Below are positions 1-9,353 of a DNA stretch of 64,000 nucleotides, piece by piece; position 1 is the stretch's first letter, and each line of letters begins with the position of its first letter. The translations under genes were made by a program, and so were the position numbers. The stretch comes from Chloroflexota bacterium (GTDB lineage: Bacteria > Chloroflexota > Anaerolineae > Anaerolineales > Villigracilaceae). Under the pieces are notes generated by a model. It saw only the letters and a list, made by a program, of their open reading frames with translations, ran no database searches and was not told where the DNA came from. The stretch spans positions 18,538 through 82,537 of the forward strand of contig JAIOAQ010000009.1 in assembly GCA_019873735.1 (NCBI GenBank). Reading direction: 5' to 3'.

Positions 1-1029
1 ACGCCAATCCCGCTGTGGGAACTGGCCGACCTGAAGCGTTACGCCACCATGCCGGTACAATACTCGCGCGGCTGCCCGTATGATTGCGAGTTCTGCAACG
101 TCACCGCGCTGTTTGGCCGCCGGCCGCGTCTCAAAACCACAACGCAGATCCTGAACGAATTGGACAGTCTCTATCGGCTGGGATGGCGTGAGAGCGTCTT
201 CTTTGTAGATGACAATTTGATGGGCAACAAGAAGCAACTCAAGGCCGACCTCTTGCCGGCGCTGATTGAATGGCGCAAAGGAAAGAGCGGCATGCCCTTC
301 AACACCGAAATTTCCATCAACCTGGCCGATGACGAGGAACTGATGGATTTGATGTTCCAGGCCGGTTTCGACACGGTCTTCATCGGCATCGAAACACCGT
401 CCGAGGCCAGCCTGAACGAATGTAACAAGAAGCAAAACCTCGGCCGTGACCTGGTCGCCGATGTGAAGCGCATCCAGCGCGCCGGCCTGCAGGTACAGGG
501 CGGCTTCATCATTGGCTTCGATAGTGACACGCCCTCCATCTTCCAGCGGCAAATCGAATTCGTTCAGAGAAGCGGCATCGTCACCGCCATGGTCGGCCTG
601 TTACAGGCTCCCCTGGGAACACGGCTATACGAAAGACTGAAACGCGAAAACCGCATCATCGGCTCCTTTTCCGGTGACAATGTAGACGGCGCCACCAACA
701 TCATCCCCCGCATGAACTTTGAGACGCTGCGCCAGGGATACCGCACGGTGGTCAATCATTTATACAAGCCCCGCCACTACTACGAACGCGTGATCACTTT
801 CCTAAAAGAATATAAAATGCCGCGTGTGCACATCCCCATCAACGGCGAATACGTCCGCGCCCTTTTCCGGTCCATTTTGCAACTTGGCATTCTAGGGAAG
901 GAACGCCTGTATTACTGGAAACTCTTTTTCTGGACACTGCTCCACCGCCCGCGGCTATTCCCGCTGGCAATCACTTTTGCCATCTACGGCCATCACTTCC
1001 GGCGGGTATGTGAGTTGCATATTTCATAG
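1..1029 (+). CDS. Radical SAM protein, B12-binding type (C-terminal part)
   Basis: The frame is open from base 1, so the N-terminus is outside the window; 342 residues are visible. The radical SAM cluster motif CPYDCEFC (C-x3-C-x2-C; Cys 25, 29 and 32 of the visible part) is followed by a TIM-barrel-like stretch with FVDDN, IGIETP and GGFIIGFD. The C-terminal third resembles the DUF4070 region found after the barrel in cobalamin-binding radical SAM enzymes. In that family an N-terminal B12-binding domain is usual and would lie upstream here. The substrate cannot be told from sequence; family members include lipid and tetrapyrrole methylases. The gene converges on the minus-strand hydrolase at 1904-1077, with only 47 bp between them. 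Confidence 0.85.
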   Translation, partial: TPIPLWELADLKRYATMPVQYSRGCPYDCEFCNVTALFGRRPRLKTTTQILNELDSLYRLGWRESVFFVDDNLMGNKKQLKADLLPALIEWRKGKSGMPFNTEISINLADDEELMDLMFQAGFDTVFIGIETPSEASLNECNKKQNLGRDLVADVKRIQRAGLQVQGGFIIGFDSDTPSIFQRQIEFVQRSGIVTAMVGLLQAPLGTRLYERLKRENRIIGSFSGDNVDGATNIIPRMNFETLRQGYRTVVNHLYKPRHYYERVITFLKEYKMPRVHIPINGEYVRALFRSILQLGILGKERLYYWKLFFWTLLHRPRLFPLAITFAIYGHHFRRVCELHIS

Positions 1030-1076
1030 GTGGGGCTGCCCTGCTGCAGGCGGGAGGCTATCGTTGACAGGGGCAA

Positions 1077-1904
1077 TCAACGGGGCATGAGCGAGGCGAG
1101 AAACTCGTCCACCGCCTGGTTGAACGCTTGCGGCTGTTCCAGGGTCAGGGCGTGCGAGGCGGCCGGCAGGAGGCGCCTCTGTGCGCCAGGGACTCGCTTG
1201 ACGATCTCCTCGGCATGACGCCGAACCATCCTGGCGTCCCCTTCGCCGACCACGACCAGCGTGGGGCAGCGGATGGTCTCCAACGGCTGCAAGTCGAAAT
1301 GGTAGATGGCGTCCCAAATCTTTTCGTATTCCTTTGCTTCGATTTGCAGCATACAGTCTCGCATCAAATGAAGCGTGCGCGGTTCGCCGTGGAGCCAGCC
1401 CCGGCCGAGCGTCAGCCCGGCCAGCCAGAAGGAAAAGCGGACGAAGTGTTCCACGCCCAGGCTGCGAATGGTCCAGAGCATGAGCCGCCGGGGGACAAGC
1501 ACATAGCGCAGCAATTTTTCGTTCCAGGTCAGGCTCATCGAGACGGTCGCACCCGCCAGAATCAGCGCCCGCGCCCGCTGCGGGTAGCGGACGGCAAATA
1601 CCTGGGCAATACTTCCTCCCCACGAAAGGCCGCACAGGACAGCCGACTCGATTCCGAGACCGTCCATCAGCGCAGCCAGGTCGTCGGCGTAGGTTTCCAT
1701 CCTGTACTGGGTTTGCTGCGAAGCCCCTGTTTTGCCGTGTCCGCGCAAGTCGTAGCGAATCAGGCGGTAACCGGAGGCAAAATGCTCCCATTGGGGCTGC
1801 CACAGGCGGCAATCGCCAAAAGCGCCGTGGATGAAAATGACAGCCGGCCCATGGCCGCGTTGCTCGTAATAGTGTTCCAGACCGTTGCACAGAATGACAG
1901 GCAT
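1077..1904 (-). CDS. Alpha/beta-fold hydrolase
   Basis: This 275-residue single-domain protein has the size of a soluble alpha/beta hydrolase. An oxyanion-loop HG motif (FIHGAFG, residues 24-30), the nucleophile elbow GLSWGG with Ser94, an acid candidate Asp223 (GEGDAR) and His251 (ASHAL) make a complete catalytic triad in the right order. There is no signal peptide, so it is probably cytoplasmic. The substrate is unknown; esterases, lactonases and C-C hydrolases of this family look alike. It stands alone, with a repeat-rich spacer on its 5' side. Confidence 0.85.
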   Translation of the reverse strand: MPVILCNGLEHYYEQRGHGPAVIFIHGAFGDCRLWQPQWEHFASGYRLIRYDLRGHGKTGASQQTQYRMETYADDLAALMDGLGIESAVLCGLSWGGSIAQVFAVRYPQRARALILAGATVSMSLTWNEKLLRYVLVPRRLMLWTIRSLGVEHFVRFSFWLAGLTLGRGWLHGEPRTLHLMRDCMLQIEAKEYEKIWDAIYHFDLQPLETIRCPTLVVVGEGDARMVRRHAEEIVKRVPGAQRRLLPAASHALTLEQPQAFNQAVDEFLASLMPR

Positions 1905-1984
1905 CGAATTAAGCCATCCTCTTCTTTCGGCGCATTCATTTTACCCCAAAGCCTCGCAGGGCGGCCTTGCGGGCCGCCAATCCT

Positions 1985-2078
1985 ATTTCAACGCAAAGAC
2001 GCCAGGGCGCAAAGCCCTTTTCCCACCCTCGCGACTCTGCGCTTTTGCGTTAGAAACACCCTTTTTGCAGTAGGGTCA
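1985..2078 (-). repeat. Truncated copy of ACGCAAAG/TACTGCAAAAAGGG palindromic repeat
   Basis: On the minus strand the segment starts GACCCTACTGCAAAAAGGG and continues into TTTCTAACGCAAAAGCGC. This closely matches the left end of the 181 bp element at 62280-62460. The opposite end has the AACGCAAAGACGCCAGG part but lacks the terminal CTGCAAAA, so this copy is truncated. Confidence 0.6.
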
Positions 2079-2092
2079 TAATTTTTGCCAGG

Positions 2093-2330
2093 TTGATGAA
2101 ACTTAAGAAAATAATTCGGTATCTTTCCATCTCCAGCGGTGGGATCAATCCCCCGCCTCAGTTCGTGAAAGTCGGCTGGAAGCCGACTCCGAATCCGCTT
2201 CGCGCGGCACTCTTTCGGGTGAGCCCCAGCGGATGGCGGCGCAGGCGGCCCGGGTTTGGCCTTTTCCTCGCTGCCTGGAGGTAAGCCGCAAAAGACGGGA
2301 TTACGGAAATAATTCTTAAGCCTCATAAGC
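2093..2330. repeat. Palindromic element with about 27-bp inverted ends
   Basis: The left end (2093-2120, core ACTTAAGAAAATAATTCGG) is matched in inverse orientation by the right end (2302-2330, core CGGAAATAATTCTTAAG). The interior carries, in reverse orientation, a diverged copy of the hairpin unit that is tandemly repeated at 2340-2659 (about 2130-2200). No coding capacity. It could be a small non-autonomous element. Confidence 0.5.
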
Positions 2331-2339
2331 CTGGGCTAC

Positions 2340-2659
2340 GAACTGAGGCGGGGAATCGATTCCCCGCCGCTGGGACAAAGGGCTGCTTTGCCCTGGCTGC
2401 GCAACTCAGAGACTTGCGCCACATCGCTGCCAAGCGGAGTCGGCTTGAGCCGACTTCCATGAACTGAGCCGGGGAATTGATTCCCCGGCGAGGTGGGGCA
2501 AATCGCCGACTTGCTGTGCAACTCAGAGACTTGCGCCACATCGCAACCGGGCGGAGTCGGCTTGAGCCGACTTCCATGAACTGAGCCGGGGAATTGATTC
2601 CCCGGCGACGCGGGGCAAATCGCCGACTTGCTGCGCAACTCAGAGACTTGCGCCACATC
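2340..2659. repeat. Three tandem hairpin-rich repeat units (BIME/REP-like)
   Basis: Three units start at 2340, 2461 and 2578 (periods 121 and 117 bp; the last is incomplete). Each full unit has three perfect stems: CCGGGGAA...TTCCCCGG (around 2470-2489 in unit 2), GCGCAA...TTGCGC, and AGTCGGCT...AGCCGACT. The units are nearly identical except for the bases just after the first hairpin. There is no spacer variation of the CRISPR kind. Confidence 0.75.
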
Positions 2660-2670
2660 AGCCAACCCGA

Positions 2671-2699
2671 TTCCTTTTTCCCCGCGCGCAAGGTATAAT
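2671..2699 (+). promoter_or_regulatory. Putative promoter of the E1 gene
   Basis: A consensus TATAAT (2694-2699) lies 32 bp before the E1 start. The only -35 candidate at 17 bp spacing is TTCCTT (2671-2676), which is poor. The position right after the repeat array suggests the array lies outside the transcript. Confidence 0.5.
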
Positions 2700-2731
2700 C
2701 AGATAAATCCCCTCCAAAAAATGGTGCCGGC

Positions 2732-5143
2732 ATGAGCAAATCCTCCCTTCCCCTTCCTCCTGCAGACATTCTCCATGATTACCGCATCGCCTACCGTTCG
2801 CGGCAGGTGTCCATCGTTGGGCGGCGCGAGGTGCTTTCGGGCAAGGCCAAATTCGGCATCTTCGGCGACGGCAAGGAGGTGCCGCAGGTGGCCATGGCGC
2901 GCGCCTTCCGCAAAGGCGACTGGCGCTCCGGCTACTACCGCGACCAGACCTGGGTGATGGCGCTCGGCGTCCTGGACGTGCAGGCTTACTTCGCCCAACT
3001 CTACGCCCACGCCGACCTCGAAGCCGACCCGGCCACCGCCGGCCGCTCGATGGTCGGCCATTTCGTCTCCCGCTACATCAACCCCGATGGCTCCTGGAAA
3101 GACCAGACCCAACTCTACAACATCGCCGCCGATGTCTCGCCGACGGCGGCGCAGATGCCGCGCCTGGTCGGCCTGGCCTACGCCTCGGTGCTGTACCGTC
3201 ACGCCGAGCCGCTCAAAACGTTCACCCAGTTCTCCCACAACGGCGACGAGGTCGCCTGGGGCACCATCGGCAACGCCTCCACCGCCGAAGGCATGTTCTG
3301 GGAGGCGGTCAACGCCATCGGCGTGTTGAAGGCTCCGGCGGTCATCTCTGTCTTCGACGACGGCTACGGCATCTCGGTCCCCAACCAGTTCCAGATGGTC
3401 AAAGAAAACATCTACGCCATCCTGAAAGGCTTCGAGCGCGTCCCCTGCCCGGCCGAAGAATGCGACCGCGGCTACGACCTGTACAGCGTCCCGGCCTGGG
3501 ATTACCGCGCCCTGCTGATCACCTATCAGGCCGCCGCCGAGACGGCCCGCGAGTACCACATCCCGGCCCTCGTCCACGTCACCGACGTCACCCAGCCGCT
3601 CGGTCACTCCACCTCCGGCTCGCACGAACGCTACAAGTCGCCTGAACGCCTGGCCTGGGAGGCCGAATGGGACTGCATCAAGAAGATGCGCGAATGGATG
3701 CTGGAGAATGGGATTGCAGACGAGGCGACGCTGACGAAACTGGAGGAAGAAGAACGCCAGTACGTGGAGGAGGCCCGCAAACGCGCCTGGGAGGCCTACC
3801 GCGCCCCGCTCGAAGCGGAACGCCGCCGGGTGCTGGACCTGTTAACGGAAGCGGCCCGGGGGTCGCCTCACGCCGCGGACCTGGAGCAGGCGCGGGGTCG
3901 GCTCGAAGCGGAACCGAATCCCACCCGCCGGGAAATTGTCCAGACCGTCCACGAGGCGCTGGTCCTGACCCGCGGCGAATCCTCCCCCGCCCGTAAACAA
4001 TTGCTTGACTGGCGTCTCGATCTGGAACGGCTGCAGGACGACCGTTATCATTCCTTCCTCTACTCCCCGCTGGCCGATTCGGCCCTGCGCGTGCCGGAAG
4101 TAAAACCCGAATATTTGGAGAACGCCAACCTGGTGATGGGCTTCGAGGTCATCAACGCCGCCTTCGACGCTGCCCTGGCGCGTGAACCGCGTCTGGTGGC
4201 CTTTGGCGAGGACGTGGGCAAACTGGGCGACGTGAACCAGGGCTTTCGCGGCCTGCAGGAGAAATACGGTTCGCTGCGGGTGACCGACACCGGCATCCGC
4301 GAGGCGACCATCCTGGGGCAGGCGATTGGCATGGCAATGCGCGGCCTGCGCCCGATTTGCGAAATTCAGTATCTCGATTATCTGCTCTACGCCTTGCAGT
4401 TGATGTCGGATGACCTGGCGACGCTGTTGTGGCGCACGAAGGGCGGACAGAAGGCCCCGGTCATCGTGCGGACGCGCGGTCACCGCCTGGAGGGCATCTG
4501 GCACTCCGGTTCGCCGATGGCGGGCATCATTCACCTGGTGCGCGGGATGCACGTGCTGGTGCCGCGCGATATGACCCGCGCCGCCGGCTTTTACAACACC
4601 CTGCTGCTGGCCGAGGAGCCGGCCCTGGTGGTGGAGGTGCTGAACGGCTACCGCGTCAAGGAGCGCATGCCCGCCAACATCGGCGAGTTGACCGTGCCGC
4701 TGGGCGTGCCGGAGGTGCTGCGCGAGGGCCGCGACGTGACCATCGTCACCTACGGCGCGTGTGTGCGCATTGCCCTGGCGGCGGCGGAGAAACTGGCCGG
4801 GGTGGGGATCGAGGCCGAGGTGATTGACGTGCAGTCGCTGCTGCCTTTCGACATTCACGGGCGCATCGTCGAATCGCTCAAGAAGACGGCCCGCGTCCTG
4901 TTCGTGGACGAGGACGTGCCGGGCGGGACGACTGCCTACATGCTGCGCGAGGTCTTGGAGGTGCAGGGCGGCTATCAGTGGCTGGATTCGGCTCCCCGCA
5001 CGCTGCCGGGCGCGGCCCATCGTCCGGCGGCGGGCAACGACGGCGATTACTGGTCGAAGCCCAACGCCGAGGCGATTTTCGACGCGGTCTATGAGATGAT
5101 GCGCGAGGCGAAGCCGGTGTTGCCAGTGATCAGTGATCAGTAA
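2732..5143 (+). CDS. 2-oxo acid dehydrogenase E1, fused alpha and beta subunits
   Basis: This 803-residue thiamine diphosphate enzyme decarboxylates a 2-oxo acid and reductively acylates the lipoyl group of E2. The alpha half (about 1-350) has GHFVSRY and a TPP-region [19 protein letters not shown] (about 169-187) in place of the textbook GDG...N form, then DDGYGISVP. The beta half (about 465-800) starts near [13 protein letters not shown] and has AFGEDVG, the transketolase C-terminal region and a typical E1-beta end. A charged, probably helical linker of about 100 residues joins them. Substrate (pyruvate or branched-chain) is undecided. E2 follows at 5719; no E3 is in the window. The last residues (VISDQ) are encoded by the repeat that flanks the inserted S23 cassette, so the native C-terminus may have been altered. 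Confidence 0.88.
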   Translation: MSKSSLPLPPADILHDYRIAYRSRQVSIVGRREVLSGKAKFGIFGDGKEVPQVAMARAFRKGDWRSGYYRDQTWVMALGVLDVQAYFAQLYAHADLEADPATAGRSMVGHFVSRYINPDGSWKDQTQLYNIAADVSPTAAQMPRLVGLAYASVLYRHAEPLKTFTQFSHNGDEVAWGTIGNASTAEGMFWEAVNAIGVLKAPAVISVFDDGYGISVPNQFQMVKENIYAILKGFERVPCPAEECDRGYDLYSVPAWDYRALLITYQAAAETAREYHIPALVHVTDVTQPLGHSTSGSHERYKSPERLAWEAEWDCIKKMREWMLENGIADEATLTKLEEEERQYVEEARKRAWEAYRAPLEAERRRVLDLLTEAARGSPHAADLEQARGRLEAEPNPTRREIVQTVHEALVLTRGESSPARKQLLDWRLDLERLQDDRYHSFLYSPLADSALRVPEVKPEYLENANLVMGFEVINAAFDAALAREPRLVAFGEDVGKLGDVNQGFRGLQEKYGSLRVTDTGIREATILGQAIGMAMRGLRPICEIQYLDYLLYALQLMSDDLATLLWRTKGGQKAPVIVRTRGHRLEGIWHSGSPMAGIIHLVRGMHVLVPRDMTRAAGFYNTLLLAEEPALVVEVLNGYRVKERMPANIGELTVPLGVPEVLREGRDVTIVTYGACVRIALAAAEKLAGVGIEAEVIDVQSLLPFDIHGRIVESLKKTARVLFVDEDVPGGTTAYMLREVLEVQGGYQWLDSAPRTLPGAAHRPAAGNDGDYWSKPNAEAIFDAVYEMMREAKPVLPVISDQ

Positions 5144-5172
5144 ACAGTGATCAGTGAACAGTGATCGGTGAA
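5124..5172 (+). repeat. Left flank of S23 cassette: CAGTGATCAGT repeats
   Basis: This is a run of degenerate CAGTGATCAGTGAACAGT units. It overlaps the last codons and stop (5141-5143) of E1. The right flank at 5653-5705 carries the same motif in inverted orientation, so the two runs bracket the four-helix-bundle gene like terminal inverted repeats. Confidence 0.7.
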
Positions 5173-5189
5173 CGTGGAAGGAGGTAAGG

Positions 5190-5651
5190 ATGAGTGGGTT
5201 GAAGCATGCCCAAAGTTTTCGGGAGTTGGTGGTGTATCAGAAAAGCAGGCAACTGGCGCAGGAGATTCTGGCGCTGACGGCCTCTTTTCCGCAGGAGGAG
5301 AAGTTTTCCCTGACCGATCAGATTCGCCGCTCGTCGCGCGCCATTGGCGCCAACCTGGCCGAGGCCTGGGCCAAACGCCGCTATGAAAAGCATTTCCTGA
5401 GCAAATTGACCGACGCCGACGGCGAGCAGATGGAAACCCAACACTGGCTCCAGGTTGCCCTCGATTGTGGCTATATTGACCGTCCGAGACACGATCAACT
5501 GGTTGCCGCTTGCATGGAAATCGGCCGGATGCTGGGCGGCATGATGGACAAAGCCGCTCTCTTTTGCGGCGAACTTCCCGCCTCTCTCCGCGAATCCCCC
5601 GCCGCCTACCTGACCGATGTCGCTGACTTCTTCACCAGCGACGACGACTGA
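5190..5651 (+). CDS. Four-helix-bundle protein (S23/IVP-like)
   Basis: This 153-residue all-helical protein has the family hallmarks: FRELVVYQKSRQLA near the N-terminus (about 9-22), FPQEEKFSLTDQIRRSSRAIGANLAEAW (about 50-77) and the KRRYEKHFLSKLTDADGE segment. The family (TIGR02436-like) was first seen encoded in intervening sequences of 23S rRNA and resembles the Avd accessory protein of diversity-generating retroelements. Its function is unknown. The start follows a strong GGAAGGAGGTAAGG site. The gene sits alone between E1 and E2 of one metabolic operon and is flanked on both sides by inverted runs of CAGTGATCAGT, so it looks like an inserted cassette. Confidence 0.88.
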   Translation: MSGLKHAQSFRELVVYQKSRQLAQEILALTASFPQEEKFSLTDQIRRSSRAIGANLAEAWAKRRYEKHFLSKLTDADGEQMETQHWLQVALDCGYIDRPRHDQLVAACMEIGRMLGGMMDKAALFCGELPASLRESPAAYLTDVADFFTSDDD

Positions 5652-5652
5652 C

Positions 5653-5705
5653 TTGCTCACTGCTCACTGAAACTGATAACTGATCACTGATAACTGATAA
5701 CTGAA
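5653..5705 (-). repeat. Right flank of S23 cassette: inverted ACTGATAACTGATCACTG repeats
   Basis: This is a run of ACTGATAACTGATCACTGATAA-like units ending 13 bp before the E2 start. On the minus strand it reads CAGTTATCAGTTATCAGTGATC, the same motif as the left flank at 5124-5172. Its spacing leaves the GGAGG of E2 intact. Confidence 0.7.
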
Positions 5706-5718
5706 CCGCGGAGGTATT

Positions 5719-6993
5719 ATGCCCACAAAATTCCTTGTCCCCCGCCTGGGTGAAGGCGTTGATGAAGTGACCATCGTCAAATGGCTGAAAAGCGAAGGCG
5801 AAGCGGTCAACGAACTGGAACCGCTGGTCGAGGTCGAGACCGACAAGGTGGTGACCGAGGTGCCCAGCCCGGCCAGCGGCGTCGTCTTGAAAATCGAGAT
5901 TCCCGAGGGCAGCCCGGCCCGCGTCGGCCAGGTGATGGCCTGGATCGGGCAACCCGGCGAAAGCCTCGCCGCGCAGGCCGAAGCCGGGAAACAGGCGGCC
6001 AGCCTGCCGGCGCAGGTCGAAGCCGATGCGCAAAAACCGATGGAAGCGGCTTTGCCCGCGGCTGGAACGCCCTCCGGCGGGCTACCGACCGGCGGCGCGG
6101 CGGGTTTCCTCTCGCCGGTGGTGCGCAAGATGGCCGCCGAGCACGGCATAGACCTCTCGCAGGTGCGCGGCACCGGCCTGGGCGGGCGAATCACCAAACA
6201 GGATGTGTTGCAGTTTTTGGAGAGCAGAGCGCAGAAAGCCGAGGGCGTGCAACCTGCCCCAACGGCTGTGCAGGCCGCTCCCGCCGTCACGCCTGCGCCG
6301 GGCGACCAATTTATCCGCCATTCCACCATCCGCAAGCAGATCGCCGAGCGGATGGTGGCCAGCAAACGCATCTCGCCGCACGTGCTGACCGTGATGGAAG
6401 CCGACCTGTCGCGGGTCATCGCCCACCGCGCCGCCAACAAAGCGCTCTTCGCTCGCGACGGCGTCCACCTGACCTTCACGGCCTACTTCGTGGCTGCCCT
6501 GGCCGCCGCGCTGAAGGCCCATCCGCTGGTCAACTCCACCTGGACGGAGGAGGGCCTGATCCTGCACGGCGACATCCACATCGGCATGGCCACCTCGCTC
6601 GGCGCGGAGGGGCTGATCGTGCCGGTCATCCGTCACGCCGACCGGCTCTCTCTGCTGGGCATTGCCCGGGCGGTCAACGACCTGGCCGAGCGGGCGCGGA
6701 CCAAGCGTCTGCAGCCGGAAGAAGTGCGGGACGCCACCTTCACCCTCACCAATCACGGCACAGCCGGTTCCCTCTTTGCCATGCCGATCATCAGCCAGCC
6801 GCAATGCGGCATCCTCGGCACCGGAACAATTCAGAAGCGCCCGGTGGTGATCACCGACGCCGACGGCAACGACGCCATCGCCATCCGCCCCATGGTGTAC
6901 CTGTCCTTCGTCTTCGATCACCGCATCCTGGACGGGGCAAGCGCCGACGCCTTCCTGGCGGCGGTCAAGGAGACGCTGGAAGGGTGGAAGTAA
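5719..6993 (+). CDS. 2-oxo acid dehydrogenase E2 (dihydrolipoamide acyltransferase)
   Basis: This 424-residue core enzyme of the complex transfers the acyl group from lipoyl-lysine to CoA. Domains in order are one lipoyl domain (about 1-80, lipoylated Lys43 in ETDKV), an Ala/Pro-rich linker, a peripheral-subunit-binding domain (about 129-165, SPVVRKMAAEHGIDL then GTGLGGRITKQDV), a second flexible linker and a catalytic domain (about 195-424) ending in FVFDHRILDG with the active-site His and Asp. It is separated from E1 only by the S23 cassette and has its own GGAGG (CCGCGGAGGTATT). It converges with pyrH, leaving 14 bp between stops. Confidence 0.93.
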   Translation: MPTKFLVPRLGEGVDEVTIVKWLKSEGEAVNELEPLVEVETDKVVTEVPSPASGVVLKIEIPEGSPARVGQVMAWIGQPGESLAAQAEAGKQAASLPAQVEADAQKPMEAALPAAGTPSGGLPTGGAAGFLSPVVRKMAAEHGIDLSQVRGTGLGGRITKQDVLQFLESRAQKAEGVQPAPTAVQAAPAVTPAPGDQFIRHSTIRKQIAERMVASKRISPHVLTVMEADLSRVIAHRAANKALFARDGVHLTFTAYFVAALAAALKAHPLVNSTWTEEGLILHGDIHIGMATSLGAEGLIVPVIRHADRLSLLGIARAVNDLAERARTKRLQPEEVRDATFTLTNHGTAGSLFAMPIISQPQCGILGTGTIQKRPVVITDADGNDAIAIRPMVYLSFVFDHRILDGASADAFLAAVKETLEGWK

Positions 6994-7007
6994 CTGCTAG
7001 AAGTAAC

Positions 7008-7724
<717 letters not shown>

Positions 7725-7742
7725 TCAAGTCTCCTTATCATT

Positions 7743-7772
7743 TAGAAAAAAGGCCAACCGTTTGGTTGGCCT
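7743..7772 (-). terminator. Rho-independent terminator between tsf and pyrH
   Basis: On the minus strand a 9-bp perfect stem AGGCCAACC/GGTTGGCCT (7772-7764 with 7759-7751) with a 4-base loop is followed by a run of six T. It ends about 20 bp before the pyrH start, so it may set the ratio of pyrH to rpsB-tsf. Confidence 0.85.
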
Positions 7773-7779
7773 GAAAGTT

Positions 7780-8385
7780 TTATTCACCGATTCTCTCGCC
7801 GAGTTCCCAGCGCTGGAAGCGCCGGATGACAATATTTTCGCCCAGCGCGGCAATCTGTTCCAGCAGCAGTTTTTCAATTGGGGTTTTCTCGTCGCGGATG
7901 TACACCTGGCGCAGCAAGCAAACCTCATCCTTAAATTTTTCGAGTCGACCGGCCGCGATGCGTTCAAGCATATTTTCGGGCTTGCCTTCTTCCCGCGCCC
8001 GGGCGCGAGCAATTTCCGCCTCGTGTTCCAGCACATCTGCCGGAATCTCATCTTCTTTGATGTAGAGCGGAGCAGCAGCCGCAATTTGCAAGGCAATCTC
8101 GTGCGCAAACTTGCGGAAGTTTTCAGAGCGGGCAACGAAATCGGTCTCACAGTTGACTTCCACCATGACGCCCACACGGCCATTGCCATGCGAATACAGT
8201 TCAATGATGCCTTGCGAGGCCTCGCGGTCTGCGCGCTTGGCAGCCGTAGCCATGCCTTTCTCGCGCAAAAAGTCCACCGCCTTTTGAAAATCGCCATTGG
8301 CCGCTTCAAGCGCCTTGCGGCAATCCAGGATTCCCACGCCGGTAGCAGAGCGCAGTTCTTTCACCATTTCAGCAGTAATTTCCAT
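7780..8385 (-). CDS. tsf: Translation elongation factor Ts
   Basis: This 201-residue nucleotide exchange factor for EF-Tu has the N-terminal UBA-like domain (VKELRSATGVGILDCRKAL, 9-27), the family signature GVMVEVNCETDFVAR and the C-terminal RWELGERIGE. It is shorter than E. coli EF-Ts (about 280), as in many bacteria with a single core subdomain. The start is 2 bp after the rpsB stop, so the two genes are translationally coupled. A terminator follows. Confidence 0.96.
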   Translation of the reverse strand: MEITAEMVKELRSATGVGILDCRKALEAANGDFQKAVDFLREKGMATAAKRADREASQGIIELYSHGNGRVGVMVEVNCETDFVARSENFRKFAHEIALQIAAAAPLYIKEDEIPADVLEHEAEIARARAREEGKPENMLERIAAGRLEKFKDEVCLLRQVYIRDEKTPIEKLLLEQIAALGENIVIRRFQRWELGERIGE

Positions 8386-8387
8386 GT

Positions 8388-9353
8388 CTACTCTTCCTCA
8401 GATTCGTCGTTGTCTTTGGCCTCTACAGCCGTTTCATTCAGCAACTGCTCGACAATTTGTTCGGGCAGTTCATCATCTTCAATTTCTTCCTCAATATCTT
8501 CATCTTCTTCATCAATGGCTGACGGGCGGCTTAATTTTGCCAGCGTAGCCGTACCAAGCAAGGCTTCATCTTCGATCTCTTCGTCATCCTCAATGATGCG
8601 TGCCGGCTTGCGCGCGGGTGCAGCAACGGCCTGACCGGCTTCTGCGCTCTCCTCAAGAACATCATCCTTGCGCATGGCTTTGCCTTCAAGCACTGCATCT
8701 GCAATTTTACCCACCAGCAATTTAATGGCACGAATGGCATCATCGTTGGAGGGGATGACATAATCCACGCCCCGCGGGTCACAATTGGTATCTACCAGGG
8801 CGACGATCGGGATATTGAGCAAGCGCGCCTCGTGGACAGCGCCATCCTCGCGGCCCACATCAATGACGAAGAGCAAGTCGGGCAGGCGCTTCATCGAACG
8901 AATGCCGGAAAGGCGCGTCCGCAGACGGGTGACCTCGCGCTGGATCAAGAGGGACTCTTTCTTGGTCAGGTGGCTGAGTTCGCCCGTCTCGAGCATGCGT
9001 TCCAGGCGCTCCAGTTGCTGCACACGCTGGGAAATTGTGCTCCAGTTGGTGAGCATGCCCCCCATCCAGTGTTCATTGACGTATGGCATGCCGCAGCGCG
9101 TGGCCTCTTCGGCAATCGTCTCCTGAGCCTGACGCTTTGTGCCAACAAAGAGGACAATTCCTCCGTTGGCGACTGTGTTGCGGACCACAGCATACGCTTG
9201 GTTAAGGAGTTTAACCGTCTGCTGCAAGTCAATAATATGAATGCCGTTCCGCTCAGTGAAGATGTACGGCTTCATGTGGGGGTCCCACTTGTTGGTGCGG
9301 TGACCAAAATGGACACCACTTTCAAGCAGGGCCTTCATAGAAATAACGGCCAT
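8388..9353 (-). CDS. rpsB: 30S ribosomal protein S2 with acidic C-terminal extension
   Basis: This 321-residue small-subunit protein has the standard S2 core ([18 protein letters not shown] at the N-terminus, [50 protein letters not shown]). The last 80 or so residues are an unusual tail rich in Glu and Asp (for example [18 protein letters not shown]). A longer frame extends upstream, but the ATG at 9353 has an excellent AAGGAGGTTTCCAATC in front and gives the expected N-terminus. Confidence 0.95.
   Translation of the reverse strand: MAVISMKALLESGVHFGHRTNKWDPHMKPYIFTERNGIHIIDLQQTVKLLNQAYAVVRNTVANGGIVLFVGTKRQAQETIAEEATRCGMPYVNEHWMGGMLTNWSTISQRVQQLERLERMLETGELSHLTKKESLLIQREVTRLRTRLSGIRSMKRLPDLLFVIDVGREDGAVHEARLLNIPIVALVDTNCDPRGVDYVIPSNDDAIRAIKLLVGKIADAVLEGKAMRKDDVLEESAEAGQAVAAPARKPARIIEDDEEIEDEALLGTATLAKLSRPSAIDEEDEDIEEEIEDDELPEQIVEQLLNETAVEAKDNDESEEE

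Larger units (their letters stand above)
1905..2731. other. Gene-free spacer filled with palindromic repeats
   Basis: This 827 bp stretch holds no credible gene. It contains in order a left-truncated copy of the ACGCAAAG-type palindromic repeat (about 1985-2078), an element bounded by inverted copies of an AACTTAAGAAAATAATTCGG-like sequence (about 2093-2330), three tandem hairpin units (2340-2659), and a -10 box in front of the E1 gene. Reading frames across the tandem units are repeat translations and are not called. Confidence 0.8.

Noticed and set aside
2340..2659. Possible CRISPR array in the tandem repeats
   Set aside because: The whole unit repeats with almost no unique spacer, the period is about 120 bp, and no cas gene is nearby.
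2323..2769. Reading frames on the minus strand across the tandem repeats
   Set aside because: They translate the repeat itself (the same 39-residue block repeated) and run into the E1 start region. No ribosome site.
3842..5020. A long frame antisense to the E1 beta half
   Set aside because: His/Gln-rich shadow translation without start signals.
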